A stretch of DNA of 64,000 nucleotides from an uncultured Acidimicrobiales bacterium (GTDB lineage: Bacteria > Actinomycetota > Acidimicrobiia > Acidimicrobiales > CATQHL01): contig OY282384.1 of NCBI GenBank assembly GCA_958295925.1, positions 189,572-253,571 of the forward strand. The letters are read 5' to 3'. Shown one piece after another: positions 6,785-16,230 of the stretch (the stretch's first letter is position 1; each line of letters begins with the position of its first letter). Position numbers and translations under genes: made by a program. The notes beneath the pieces were generated by a model. That model worked only from the letters and a program-made list of their open reading frames with translations. It was not told where the DNA came from and ran no database searches.

Positions 6785-8524
6785 CTAACCCAGAGGGGCC
6801 GGCTCGCCGTAGCAAAGCCAGCATTCAGGATGGAGCGGCCCCAAGGCCTCAAGCCTTTCAACAGTAGTAGTCAACAGGGGAATCCCCTCCCAGGTGGAAC
6901 CCAGGTCCAACCCGACGTCCCAATAGACCTCCTCCACCGGGTCGTCCCAGCAGACCAATAGCACCGGCCAGCGGTTGGAACGCCGTTCCGAAGCGAACCC
7001 GTTCAGCTTACGCCGCACCCTAGCATCGGAACGCGCGCTGCGTTCGTATTCCACGAAGGCCCAACCCGGCCCGTAAGGCGACTGATTAAGCTTCACCAGC
7101 CCATCCGGCGCCAGGCCCCCGGAACCCCCCAGGTACTCCCAATACCGCCAACCGACGGCGGTGGGCAGCTCCGCCTCAGCGAAGCGGGCCATTAGGTCCA
7201 TGATGCCGTCCTCATGACGGCGGATGCGGCGCCCCGATTGCCAGGACTGAGACAGCACGTGCCGACTCATGGAAGAATAACTCACCCCGTCCAGCTGCCG
7301 CAGCAACTGCACGGCCTTGGGGCTCAAGCCCAAACGGGTCTGCCGTCCGAACTCCACTTCCTCCAGCAGCCCCTCCTTCCGCATCACCCGGATGTAAGCC
7401 TTCACCCAAGTATTATTCGGCCCCTCCTGCAGAAAGCGCCGCAGAGCCGGCCGGGACATCCCCGGCCAGGACAAGAGAAGATTCATCAACTGAGCCGCTC
7501 CCCAGCCGTTGCGCCACTGCCACATAGTGGACTCCAAGCGTTTCTCCCAGCTCCAGCCCCCCAGATCCGACAGCGGAGGCACCTGGAAGACCCAACCCCG
7601 GCGTTCCGCCGGCTGCCCCGCCACCTCGAAACACCCATGCACACAGCACCAGCCATAAAATTGAGGCAGCCAGCCATGCACCGCCGCCGCCTGCCGCGCC
7701 GATTCCACCTGGAAGCAGTCCACTGCCACGAAGACGTAAGCCGAAGGCCAGGAGAAAACCCCGGCCGCGGAGAGCTGCAGCATATCCTGCTCGAACTTGC
7801 CGCAGCGTTTTTCGAGATCGCGACGGTTCTCCGCCAAGCCGGTCCAGAAGAAAGCGGCCCAGCCCAGGTCGAAATTGATCGCCGCGTCAGCCGACACCCG
7901 GGCCAGCCAGCGGAATTCATCAAACCCGCCCAGGTCGGGAAAGGCGCCGGCGCAAGCGTAGAAGTTCTCAGCCAACGGCAAGCGCTCCAGGAGCCGGGCC
8001 AGATTGCACTCTTCATTCCAATGCCCCATCTCGGCACCAGGCAAACCGACGCAACCCCCAGGGGTAAGCCACCAACGGCTCTGCAGACGCCGGTTCCAGC
8101 CCAGCGAATGCCGCTTGGCCAGCCCAGCGTCCTCCAATTCCAGAACCCCGTTGGTGATGGTGGAACGACCAATGCCGGCCAACCCGGTAAGGTCATTGAC
8201 GCAGGCCAGCGGAGCCTGCAGCAGGAGAGACCGGCAGCGTTCCGCCGCCCGGCTAAGGCCGAGCGAGGAAGCAGGAAAAGCGGCGTCCAAGCCAGGCAAG
8301 CGCCGGTCGCCGGTGAATCCGTTCCCCGGCCAGGCTTCGGCATCAGAAGCCGGATTGAATTGGCGGTACCCGCCGAAGCCGGGCATGCCCGCAGCCGCCG
8401 GCTGGGTCTGCTGAGTCTGAGCGACCGGCATAATCAAAGACGGAAGCCCAACACTGGGCGAAGGACCAGCACCGGAAGGAGACGAACCAACCAACCCGGT
8501 CGGTTCAACACCGTCGAAGAACAT
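6785..8524 (-). CDS. Replication-relaxation family protein (winged HTH)
   Basis: 579 residues. Residues 95-150 form a winged helix-turn-helix (DLTGLAGIGRSTITNGVLELEDAGL), a second HTH-like region lies around 345-415, and the C-terminal 150 residues show the PDG...EYERS pattern seen in replication-relaxation proteins (Pfam Replic_Relax, PF13814), which accompany plasmid replication and mobilisation genes. The start is ATG 8524, preceded by TTTAGGAGTG on the minus strand; the longer frame from 8575 lacks a ribosome site. It lies directly downstream of the coupling ATPase, consistent with a mobilisation role. No catalytic relaxase Tyr motif is evident. Confidence 0.7.
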   Translation of the reverse strand: MFFDGVEPTGLVGSSPSGAGPSPSVGLPSLIMPVAQTQQTQPAAAGMPGFGGYRQFNPASDAEAWPGNGFTGDRRLPGLDAAFPASSLGLSRAAERCRSLLLQAPLACVNDLTGLAGIGRSTITNGVLELEDAGLAKRHSLGWNRRLQSRWWLTPGGCVGLPGAEMGHWNEECNLARLLERLPLAENFYACAGAFPDLGGFDEFRWLARVSADAAINFDLGWAAFFWTGLAENRRDLEKRCGKFEQDMLQLSAAGVFSWPSAYVFVAVDCFQVESARQAAAVHGWLPQFYGWCCVHGCFEVAGQPAERRGWVFQVPPLSDLGGWSWEKRLESTMWQWRNGWGAAQLMNLLLSWPGMSRPALRRFLQEGPNNTWVKAYIRVMRKEGLLEEVEFGRQTRLGLSPKAVQLLRQLDGVSYSSMSRHVLSQSWQSGRRIRRHEDGIMDLMARFAEAELPTAVGWRYWEYLGGSGGLAPDGLVKLNQSPYGPGWAFVEYERSARSDARVRRKLNGFASERRSNRWPVLLVCWDDPVEEVYWDVGLDLGSTWEGIPLLTTTVERLEALGPLHPECWLCYGEPAPLG

Positions 8525-8738
8525 AGGAATCACTCCTAAAAGAAGGGAAGAATGGGGACGAGGCAAAGAGTCCAAGGCAATTGAGGAAGGCCAAGCCCAA
8601 CATCAGAAAATAGCCCTGAACCAGCCCATCAAAACGGGCCAGAACCAAAAGAGAAAGGCCACGCCGGCGGCCAGGACGAAGAGCCAAACCAGGCATCCCA
8701 GAAAGGGCCGCAAGCAGCCCAGACAGCCCACGGCTCAA
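8525..8738 (-). other. Gap between coupling ATPase and relaxation gene; possible tiny membrane ORF
   Basis: A minus-strand frame from TTG 8738 (immediately after the ATPase stop) or ATG 8696 to 8505 encodes a basic peptide with one hydrophobic stretch (GYFLMLGLAFLNCLGLFA). There is no good ribosome site and it overlaps the next start, so I leave it unassigned. I see no terminator here, so the two flanking genes may be cotranscribed. Confidence 0.3.
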
Positions 8739-11700
8739 CTACCTGCCGCCCCGGCTGCGGACCTGCACCTTCCCCGGATCCCGCCGCTGTCCCGGCGGCG
8801 TGAGATCGACCCCCAGAGCGCCGCCCAGCTTATCGGTCTCCTCAGCCCGCACGACGCCGCGCTCCCGCTCCGCCAACTCCCGCTCCTTGCGGGCCAACTC
8901 AGCCCGCGCCTGCTCCAAAGCCAGCCGTTCCTCATCCACCTTAGCCGCTTCGGCTTCCACTTTGGCCTCCGCCTCCTCGTGAATACGAGCCGTCTCCGTC
9001 TGCCGGACCCGAGCCCGTTCCGACTTGGCCCGGTCGCCCGCCCGCTTATCCAACATGGCCCTCAGCCCAGGATCGCTGGAAGGCAGGGACCCAACATGCT
9101 CCAAGATCTTAGGATCCGCCTGGCTCATTTCCAAAGTGCGCTGCTTGATGCCCCGCAGCGGGCCGCGTTCAATCCGCCGCTGGGAATGCGCTTCCATCGC
9201 CGAGATGAAAGGAGAAGAATCGACTTCCTCGCCGCTACCCGAACCGACCGGCAGCGGCCGATGGTCTTCCAAGTCAGGGACCGGCGGCTGGCCCACGCCC
9301 TTCCGGGCCGGCCGGCCTCGGCCCGGAGGCCGATCAGCAGACTCTGCCTGAGCCACCGCCAAGGCAGCCTCAGAAGCAGGATTAGAAGCAGAACTAGAAG
9401 CGCCGACCCCGGCGCCGACCAACTCCCGTTCCGGTTCCACCGAACCAGCGGAGTCGCCTCCGTTGGAAACAGGGAACGGGTCCCCGGAGTCAGGACCGCC
9501 CCGCGGCCGACGTTCCGCCGGAACATCAGACTCATCCCCCTGCCCATTGCCCGCCGGGCCGTCAAAAGAAGGCGCCGGCGCCGGAGCGTCATCGTCAGAA
9601 TTGAACTGAGCCAGCAAGGCCGCCAAGCGGCCCTCCGGGCTATCCGGGTCCGGCGCCTCGCCATCCGCCCCGCCGGAGGCAGCCGCAGCCGCCTTGGCCG
9701 CGTCAGCCTTCGCCCTGGCTTCAGCAGCGGCTTTGGCCGAAGGACGAGGCGGCAAATCCGCCAAAGGATCGCCGCCGTTGGCCTTCATGGATTCCTCCAT
9801 CGCCGCCCGCCGCGCGGCCAACCGGTCGGCCAACGAAGGCTTCTCCGGAGCAGCCGGAGCCGGCGGAGCCGCAGCGGCCGGATTATTCTGCGCCGCCGCC
9901 TGACCAAAGGCCCCCGCCAAATCGCCGCCGATTTTGTCCAGGTTGATTCTCGACCGAGTCTCCGACTGGAGACGGTCCCGGACCTCCTCCCAGCCCACGG
10001 TGTACTGCTTCGAGGCCTCCAGCACCGCATCCACCGACTCCTGAGTGCCCCGAGTCGCATCCGGCGGCGGCAAGGTCTTCATCGAAAAGGCCGGATAGCA
10101 CTTGCTGTCGGAGCTGATGCGAGCGTAGCAGTAATGCGGATGCAAGTTGACCAAGTATCGCGGCTGCACCCGGTCATCGTCCATCTCCGAGGCCAGAATG
10201 TGCGCATCCTCTGCGCTCATGTTGTACCCCACCATCACGCCGACGTTGCCCAGAATGCCCGCCTTCAACTTCCGCTCCGGAGTATCCAAGCGAGCCAAAC
10301 TCTGAGTAGCCAGCATCAGAGAGCAGCCGTACTTGCGAATCTCCGCCAGCATGCCCTCCCAGTTGGCGCCGGTAATCGTCTGGAACTCGTCAGCGATCAG
10401 CAGACACCGCTTCCGCAAGGAAGGGTCGATGCTCTCCTGGTCCCGCAGGGCCGACTCCACCAACGACACCATGGTGCCGCCCATCAGAGCCGCCGGCTGA
10501 ATACCCACCGAACCCTGGGCCGTGGACACCAGAAGCACCAGGCCTTCAGACAGGACATCAGACAGCATGATGGTCGAATTGCGCTGCCCCATTATGACTG
10601 CAGTCCGCTGGTCGGAGGCGTAGGCGCCGACGCGGGAGTGCACCGGGCCAACGGCCTCAGAGCGCAGTTCCGGCGACCAGCCCAGGTACTGGTTGAACCA
10701 CTGAATCAAAGAGGGATCCTTCACCCTGGAAAGCACGAAGGACTGGAAGTCCGAGGCCTCCGTGCGAGCGTCCCGGCCGGAACCGACCCGCTTGCCCTCA
10801 TCCAGGAGCTGGAGAATATCGAGCATGGTCAACATGTCGTCCGGCGCCGTGTCCGCATGGTCGTTGAACTCGTAGATGATCAGCAGACTGCGCTTGAGCA
10901 GGTCCTCCAGCCGACCACCCCAGTGTTCCCACAGATTCTTGACCGTAGTAACGATCGTATCCACGCAGCGGTCCCGGTCCGGGAAGAGCCTGGGGTCCAC
11001 CAGGTTGATACCGGGCACCCGGTCCCGGCGGCCGAAGTCCAAAAGCCGGACCTTGTCGGCCAGATCCTCAGGAACCATCTTCAGGATGTCTCGAACCAGG
11101 TCGGCGTGCGGGTCGATGACCACGATGGCCCCGTCATCCTTGCCGGCCGCCTTGCGGTCCAGCTTGTAAGCGACGATGTGCTTGACCATGGTGGACTTGC
11201 CCACCCCGGACTTACCCAGAATCAGCGTATGCTTTCGAAGAGCCGACTCGGGCACCCTGATCTCCTGATCGGACTCGGAGATGCCGACCAACGGCCCGGC
11301 GTCTTCGCCGCCCTTGGAAAGGTCAGCCAAATACGGCACCAACACGCCGCCGGCGTTCCGTTCCATGGAAGCCATCTCATCAGCCCCCAGCGGCGGATGC
11401 CACAGCGAGGCGGCTTCGCGAGCCGACAAAATAGTATTGGCCGCCACGCCCTTATCCAGCCAGCCCATGAACTCCCGGCCACCCAGGAAGATATGGTCGC
11501 CCTTGCCCTGGTAGAGATCTTCGCCGCGGAAGTAACGCTGCTTCCCCACCTTGAAGGAATTGCCCACCGGGTCGTCATACGAACGCAGGCAGTCCAGTAA
11601 GCCGACGATCGACTCCTCGGCCACGCCGCGGTCCGCCGGGTTGCGGAATACCCGAACAATCTGCATCTCGGCATTGAAAGCCAGAGACTTGAGCTTGTCC

Positions 11701-12524
11701 TCGACCAGCTGCTCGTCGATATACTCCCGAGGCCCCTTCCCCGAGAACTTCTTATACAGCTTATAACCGCCCCAACCCAGGAGCGCGCTGACCGCGTTAT
11801 AGCCCAGCAGCCAGAGCATCTTCTCCAAGTCGTCGCCGACCCGATCCCAGATGAGATAGTTGCCGGCGGCCCATGCCGCCAGACCGCCCAGGCCGAAGAC
11901 GACGGCGGGCGCCGGGGCGTCCTTATCCGCCGAGGCCGAACGACCGGAGTCCTTCCGGTCTTCGCCGTCCCGGCGCTGCTGAATCTTGTACCGCCACTTT
12001 TCGTTCCACTTGGCTTCCGCCGGCTTCAATAAAAGCCGCATGCCCAGCCGGTCGCCGTTGGACTCAGCCCCCGGCCTGGTGGAACTGGCCAGCATGCCGA
12101 TGACCCCGGCCAACGGGTCCATCTTGGACTGTTCAATGACCCGGTCGTCGAAGATGCGGAGCGGCAGGTAGCCCTCCCGTTCCAAGCCCAATGGAGTCAC
12201 GAGCGCATACTCATCCTCATCGAGGAAGAGCCAATCGCCGGGATCCGGCTCGGAGATGCCATCATCCTCCCGCTTGGTCAAACGAGCTTGCGGAAAATAG
12301 GAATGGAGCACGCCGCCCATGGACTCGCCGTGCCGAGCACGGACCAGATAGGTAACCACGCCGTCCGCGGCGAAGAGTTCCAGGGAAACCATGTCGTCAT
12401 GGTTGCGGAGGCCACGCAGCAGGTTCTCCATCGGAGTGAGCGACCAACCCCCGTCCTGGGGCGGCACCATCCGGAAGTTATCTATGGTTCGGACGGCTCT
12501 ACCGTCCTTATGCAGGAATGACAT
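8739..12524 (-). CDS. VirD4/TraG-like conjugative coupling ATPase
   Basis: 1261 residues. The N-terminal 200 residues are soluble. Two transmembrane segments lie near 207-225 and 236-254. The AAA+/HerA-type motor has Walker A GKSGVGKST at 437-445 and a strand ending IVVIDPH at 467-473. A LLIADEFQTI segment near 690 is the Walker B/DE motif, followed by LATQSLARLD as in TraD/TraG proteins. After about residue 860 a long Ala/Glu/Pro-rich disordered tail ends in coiled coil. The architecture fits a type IV coupling protein that pumps DNA to the secretion channel. The ATG at 12524 has no strong Shine-Dalgarno. The long plus-strand frames opposite it are shadows. Confidence 0.85.
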   Translation of the reverse strand: MSFLHKDGRAVRTIDNFRMVPPQDGGWSLTPMENLLRGLRNHDDMVSLELFAADGVVTYLVRARHGESMGGVLHSYFPQARLTKREDDGISEPDPGDWLFLDEDEYALVTPLGLEREGYLPLRIFDDRVIEQSKMDPLAGVIGMLASSTRPGAESNGDRLGMRLLLKPAEAKWNEKWRYKIQQRRDGEDRKDSGRSASADKDAPAPAVVFGLGGLAAWAAGNYLIWDRVGDDLEKMLWLLGYNAVSALLGWGGYKLYKKFSGKGPREYIDEQLVEDKLKSLAFNAEMQIVRVFRNPADRGVAEESIVGLLDCLRSYDDPVGNSFKVGKQRYFRGEDLYQGKGDHIFLGGREFMGWLDKGVAANTILSAREAASLWHPPLGADEMASMERNAGGVLVPYLADLSKGGEDAGPLVGISESDQEIRVPESALRKHTLILGKSGVGKSTMVKHIVAYKLDRKAAGKDDGAIVVIDPHADLVRDILKMVPEDLADKVRLLDFGRRDRVPGINLVDPRLFPDRDRCVDTIVTTVKNLWEHWGGRLEDLLKRSLLIIYEFNDHADTAPDDMLTMLDILQLLDEGKRVGSGRDARTEASDFQSFVLSRVKDPSLIQWFNQYLGWSPELRSEAVGPVHSRVGAYASDQRTAVIMGQRNSTIMLSDVLSEGLVLLVSTAQGSVGIQPAALMGGTMVSLVESALRDQESIDPSLRKRCLLIADEFQTITGANWEGMLAEIRKYGCSLMLATQSLARLDTPERKLKAGILGNVGVMVGYNMSAEDAHILASEMDDDRVQPRYLVNLHPHYCYARISSDSKCYPAFSMKTLPPPDATRGTQESVDAVLEASKQYTVGWEEVRDRLQSETRSRINLDKIGGDLAGAFGQAAAQNNPAAAAPPAPAAPEKPSLADRLAARRAAMEESMKANGGDPLADLPPRPSAKAAAEARAKADAAKAAAAASGGADGEAPDPDSPEGRLAALLAQFNSDDDAPAPAPSFDGPAGNGQGDESDVPAERRPRGGPDSGDPFPVSNGGDSAGSVEPERELVGAGVGASSSASNPASEAALAVAQAESADRPPGRGRPARKGVGQPPVPDLEDHRPLPVGSGSGEEVDSSPFISAMEAHSQRRIERGPLRGIKQRTLEMSQADPKILEHVGSLPSSDPGLRAMLDKRAGDRAKSERARVRQTETARIHEEAEAKVEAEAAKVDEERLALEQARAELARKERELAERERGVVRAEETDKLGGALGVDLTPPGQRRDPGKVQVRSRGGR

Positions 12525-12874
12525 CTACGCACCGCCCAGGGAAGAGTACAGCAACCGGTCACACCGGCAAGAAGCAGGGCAGCAAGCCCCGAAAACCCCG
12601 GCCGGCCGATTGGAAAAGAAAGACATTGCAGGATAATCTCTGCTAAATTATTTTCAGGAACTACTAAACGGAGCCGAAAGAAAGCCGGCGCACCGCCGGA
12701 GACCACACCGAAGACGACACCGAAGACCCCGCTGGAATACCTATTATATAGAAAGCCTGAAAAGCCCCGATTCCAGGCCCCGCCAGGTACGAAAAGCGGC
12801 AGGCCGACACCCGCATGAGAACCTAGAGAATCAATAAAGCACCCCAACGACACACAGAGGAGCGTAAGAGCGCA
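12525..12874. promoter_or_regulatory. Divergent promoter region between coupling ATPase and CHC2 primase
   Basis: 350 bp without genes. It holds CTAAATTATTTT at 12643-12654, shared exactly with 17151-17162, a CTAAAC box at 12664-12669, and an AT-rich TATTATATA at about 12742-12750 that could serve as a -10 region. AGGAG at about 12857-12861 is the ribosome site of the primase gene. Confidence 0.5.
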
Positions 12875-14674
12875 ATGACGACCCGATCGGGAGGAAACGC
12901 GAACGCCCAGCCCAACGGACCAGGGAACAACCCCGGCGCCACAGCGACAGCTACTACTGAAGACAAGAAGGACCAGCCCCGAGTGAACCAGCCCACCGGA
13001 GCCCGCCGCCCCGGCGTAGGCAACCGACCGGCGCCCCACCCCACCGATACCGGCTCAGCCGGCCGCGCCAGCGGAGGACGCCGCCCCGGCGGGGCCACCC
13101 GCGCCGGAGCCGGACGCCCCGACCGGGACGACCCCAACTTCCAGCGGCAGATCCAGACCATGGTCAAGTCAGCCGAAGAACTGGGCTGCCAGCTCCAGGT
13201 GACCAACCGCGACGCAGCGGTATTGCAGGGGCTCTGCCCCTTCCACCACACCAACGCCGGCGAGGATACGCGCAGCCTGACGGTAGACACCGGCACCGGC
13301 CGCTTCAACTGCCGCACCTGCGGCGCCGGCGGCACGCCCAACACCTTCATGGCCCGTTGCTGGGGCGTGTCCGCCCGGGACGCCCACGTCCTGATGGAGG
13401 AGAACCCCGAGGCCCTGACCGACCGGCCGGCCTACCCGGACAGCTACTTCCCCAGCCTCAGCAGCGCCGGGGCCATCCTGCCCCAGAACAGCGCGGTGCT
13501 GGGCAAGGCCGACCAATTCTACGGCGAACAGCTCTACACCAACTACGAACCGCTGGAGTTCCTTTCCAACCTGGGAGTGCGGCCCGCCGCCGCGGACGCG
13601 GTAGGCGTCGGCTACTGCCCCGGAGCAGGCTTGGCAGACCGCCTGGCCGACAACGGCATCTACCCCGCGTTGGAAGACCGGGAAATCGACAACAGCCCCC
13701 TGTTCAACGAACTGAACGGCCAGGAGCGCTTCGCCGGCCGGCTGACCATCGCCGACCAGGACCTGACCGGGGGGATCATCTGGATGGGCAGCATCGCGCT
13801 GGAGACACCGAACAACAACTCTGAGACCTACTTCCGGCACCAAAGGCCGGCCACCTACGGCATCGCCGGGCACAAGCGCTACCTGGTCAACGTCTACGGG
13901 ATAAATAGACAGGACGGCGAATGCATACTGACCGACGACGCCCGGCTGTACATCCTGCTCAGAGCCAACGAGCTGCCGGTGGTGCTATTAACCCAGCGGC
14001 AGCGCAGCGCGGAGATGCTGAACGACATGGTCGTGAAGAGCGCAGCGGAACTCCGCCGGCGGAACGTCAAAAGATTAGCCATCGCCACCCACAACATGGG
14101 CTTCCGCCGCGGCCTGCACCACGCCATGATGGAGACGCTGGAGGCCAAGGACATCCAGAGCTACGACAAGCCCTTCGTCCTGGCGACCTTGGACCGAAAG
14201 ACCAGAGACCTGGCCCCCTACACCGACTTCCCCGGCGGGATCTACGCCATCACCCGGCGAGAGAAGCAGGAAGAAGAAGGAACCTGGGAACGGCCGGGGC
14301 GAACCCGCCGCGACGGCAGCCGGCGAACCAGCCGAAGCCGGGAGGAAGAAGACGCCGCGCGGGCTGAGAAGAAGGCGGCACGCGAAGCCGAAGCCGCCGA
14401 CGAGGCGGAAGAGGCCGTAGCAGACGAACCGGAAGCCGAAGAACGGAACACGGCGCCAGTCGTAGAAGCGACCGACACTATCGAAGCAGAGCCGAAGGAA
14501 CCCCGCCGCCGACGCCGGGCCCCGAAGGCAGAGGCTGAAGAGCCCGCACCAGCGGAAGAAGAGGAAACGGCGCCGCCGGCGGAAGAGTCGGAGCCAGCCG
14601 AGGACGCGGAACCTCAAGGAGCCGACGCCAGCGCCGAAGAGGAACCGGACGAGGAGCTGGAACAAGCCAGCTAA
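12875..14674 (+). CDS. DnaG-like primase with CHC2 zinc finger and degenerate TOPRIM region
   Basis: 599 residues. Residues 1-85 are a disordered, Arg/Gly/Pro-rich leader. The CHC2 zinc site is clear: C121-x2-H124 and C146-x2-C149. Residues 210-300 match the DnaG RNA-polymerase core (ERFAGRLTIAD, GGIIWMGSI). In the expected TOPRIM region the catalytic Glu of the EGxxD motif reads LTDDAR and the DxD loop reads ATHNMGFRRG, so the metal-binding acids seem lost. The C-terminal 170 residues are acidic low complexity. The protein may be a primase accessory or regulator rather than an active enzyme; a separate TOPRIM protein is encoded at 53266-54499. The start is set by AGGAGCGTAAGAGCGC. Confidence 0.75.
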   Translation: MTTRSGGNANAQPNGPGNNPGATATATTEDKKDQPRVNQPTGARRPGVGNRPAPHPTDTGSAGRASGGRRPGGATRAGAGRPDRDDPNFQRQIQTMVKSAEELGCQLQVTNRDAAVLQGLCPFHHTNAGEDTRSLTVDTGTGRFNCRTCGAGGTPNTFMARCWGVSARDAHVLMEENPEALTDRPAYPDSYFPSLSSAGAILPQNSAVLGKADQFYGEQLYTNYEPLEFLSNLGVRPAAADAVGVGYCPGAGLADRLADNGIYPALEDREIDNSPLFNELNGQERFAGRLTIADQDLTGGIIWMGSIALETPNNNSETYFRHQRPATYGIAGHKRYLVNVYGINRQDGECILTDDARLYILLRANELPVVLLTQRQRSAEMLNDMVVKSAAELRRRNVKRLAIATHNMGFRRGLHHAMMETLEAKDIQSYDKPFVLATLDRKTRDLAPYTDFPGGIYAITRREKQEEEGTWERPGRTRRDGSRRTSRSREEEDAARAEKKAAREAEAADEAEEAVADEPEAEERNTAPVVEATDTIEAEPKEPRRRRRAPKAEAEEPAPAEEEETAPPAEESEPAEDAEPQGADASAEEEPDEELEQAS

Positions 14675-14698
14675 TTCGGCACCCAAAGCGCTAAACAG

Positions 14699-14730
14699 AA
14701 AGAGCCGGCTCAGACCAGAGCCGGCTCTTT
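14699..14730. terminator. Bidirectional terminator
   Basis: Perfect 13-bp stem: AAAGAGCCGGCTC (14699-14711) and its complement (14718-14730) with 6-nt loop, flanked by T-rich (TTTGCTT) and, on the other strand, TTTCTG ends. It sits between convergent genes (primase on plus, RHH protein on minus). Confidence 0.8.
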
Positions 14731-14756
14731 GCTTCCACCAACCAGACTGCTAGCAA

Positions 14757-15239
14757 TTATTGCAGAACCGAAGGCCCCTGGGCCACCTCATAGCCTTCGG
14801 CAGCCAGCCAATCACGCAGCGCCAGCTCCGCAATATCCGAGAAGGTCATGTTCAGCTGAAGGCGAGCCGTCTCCAAAACGGGACGCAGGTCTTCCTGGAG
14901 ATAACAGCCCATCCTGAAGCGGCCGCCGACCATATCCGGCCGCGGCTTCAACTTACGCCGTTCCTTAGGCGGGATGGCACTGCCATTAGGAGAAGAAACG
15001 GGCGCATGCCCGTTGCCGGCAATGGAAACGTCGATGGCCCCATCGGGAAGCGGAGCATCTCCAGCCCCGTTAGCCGTAGCAACTTCCACTTCTACCGAAG
15101 GAAGCAGGCCGTCCTCGTCCGCGACGTCAACAACGACTCCGCCCTCCCCAGGCAGGGGCGCCCCGGCGCTATGGGGCTCTCTATTCCCCGACCGACCTCG
15201 ATTGGCCAGAGCCGGCTTACCCACGCCGCGCATAGTCAT
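14757..15239 (-). CDS. Ribbon-helix-helix partner of ParA (ParB-like centromere binder)
   Basis: 160 residues from ATG 15239, preceded by AGGAGGTGTCGC. Residues 1-110 are low complexity. The last 50 residues carry a ribbon-helix-helix pattern: strand GRFRMGCYLQ, helix EDLRPVLETARLQL, turn NMTFSDI, helix AELALRDWLAAEG. The frame overlaps the end of parA by 23 nt, so the two are translated together. Small RHH proteins beside ParA act as centromere-binding and autoregulatory components in type Ib partition systems (known for ParG and omega). It is a candidate binder of the tandem CTAAAC boxes (inference). Confidence 0.75.
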   Translation of the reverse strand: MTMRGVGKPALANRGRSGNREPHSAGAPLPGEGGVVVDVADEDGLLPSVEVEVATANGAGDAPLPDGAIDVSIAGNGHAPVSSPNGSAIPPKERRKLKPRPDMVGGRFRMGCYLQEDLRPVLETARLQLNMTFSDIAELALRDWLAAEGYEVAQGPSVLQ

Positions 15240-16230
15240 GCGACACCTCCTGGACTGCACCCGGAATTGAACCTGAAGTAGAACCTGAAATAGACTCGGG
15301 AATAGAACCGGGAATAGAACCGGAAACCGCAGCGCCGACGCCGTTGCCACTGGCCGAACGAGCCGAAGCCGGAATCAACTCAGCCAACAGCCGAGCCACC
15401 GAACCTTCCTCCCCGGCCGAGTCATAAGACCAGCCCAGCAGGTCGGCCGCCCACGCCCACAACCCCCGAATCTCTTCGGCCGCCACGGACCGCGGGTCGT
15501 ATTCGTTCACCGCCGCACCATACCTAAGCGCATGCACCTGCGCCACCCGGCGCCGAACCACCCGAGGGCCCAGGGCCAGACCCAGCTCATTGGTCTCTTC
15601 CACCAGCTGCCGCAGCCAATACTGCCCAGGCAGCAGATTATTCCCGACGAAGTAGCAGCCATGCCCCAAATCGCCCACCTTCTGGGCGAAGGAATCAGCC
15701 GCCATCAGGTCGGCCACCCCCACGCTCACCGGAGAAAGCAGCAGGTCCACCTGCCGCAACACTCTGCCCAGAGCCAGGTGATTGGAACCAGGCAGATCCA
15801 GAATCACCAAGTCATAGGAACCGGACTGCACCAGTCCTTCCAAGACGACAGCCCCGTCGCCGCCCACGTCGCCGGCAAAAGCCGGCCAGAGCGGGAAGTC
15901 CTCCCGACTGGCCCGGAGTTCCAACAACCCCAGAGAGCCCGCCTGGGGGTCGAAGTCCGCCACGGCTACCCGAAGGCCCATAGCCTGCGCCAACTGAGCG
16001 CAATTGAAAGCCAACGTAGTCTTCCCAGTGCCACCCTTCAGAGAACAGAAGGACAACACCCGGCAAGCCGGATACTCCAAAGTCTCAGGCAGGTCGAACA
16101 CCGACTGACCCTGAGGGTCTGCCGGAGCATGCCCATTACCGTTGCCATTCCCATTGCCATTACCGTTGCCATTACCATCGACAGAACCATTCTGATACGT
16201 GGCGCCGCCGCCGTAACTTGTCTCAATCAT
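15217..16230 (-). CDS. parA: ParA-family partition ATPase
   Basis: 337 residues from ATG 16230, preceded by GGAGGTG. Deviant Walker A KGGTGKTT lies near residue 67, VAVADFDPQAG (Walker A' region) near 95, and DLVILDLPG (Walker B) near 145, the order of ParA/MinD ATPases that move plasmid copies on the nucleoid. The N-terminus has an Asn-Gly repeat tract (encoded by 16129-16182) and the C-terminus a Gly-Ser-Ile-Pro repeat tract, both unusual for ParA and probably linkers. It forms an operon with the RHH protein. Confidence 0.9.
   Translation of the reverse strand: MIETSYGGGATYQNGSVDGNGNGNGNGNGNGNGHAPADPQGQSVFDLPETLEYPACRVLSFCSLKGGTGKTTLAFNCAQLAQAMGLRVAVADFDPQAGSLGLLELRASREDFPLWPAFAGDVGGDGAVVLEGLVQSGSYDLVILDLPGSNHLALGRVLRQVDLLLSPVSVGVADLMAADSFAQKVGDLGHGCYFVGNNLLPGQYWLRQLVEETNELGLALGPRVVRRRVAQVHALRYGAAVNEYDPRSVAAEEIRGLWAWAADLLGWSYDSAGEEGSVARLLAELIPASARSASGNGVGAAVSGSIPGSIPESISGSTSGSIPGAVQEVSHDYARRG
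15265..15335. repeat. Degenerate 12-bp tandem repeat in parA 3' end
   Basis: Repeats of GGAATAGAACCG and relatives encode the SGSIPGSIPE segment of ParA. In-frame length change would leave the ATPase core intact. Confidence 0.6.
16129..16182. repeat. 6-bp microsatellite in parA 5' end
   Basis: About nine copies of CCATTR/CCGTTG units encode alternating Asn-Gly in ParA. The 6-bp period preserves the frame if copies are gained or lost. Confidence 0.75.

Noticed and set aside
7214-8539. Plus-strand frame opposite the replication-relaxation gene
   Set aside because: Low-complexity Pro/Arg/His product, antisense to a gene with a good ribosome site.
8505-8738. Small membrane protein between coupling ATPase and relaxation gene
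   Set aside because: Possible hydrophobic stretch but start codon TTG, no ribosome site, and overlap with the next gene start; left as an unassigned gap.
8979-11600. Long plus-strand frame (873 codons) opposite the coupling ATPase
   Set aside because: Basic, Arg/His/Gln-rich product with no domain, no ribosome site, and exactly antisense to clear ATPase motifs. It is a high-GC shadow frame.
16129-16182. CRISPR-like repeat array
   Set aside because: The 6-bp units are contiguous, without spacers, and lie in the parA coding region.
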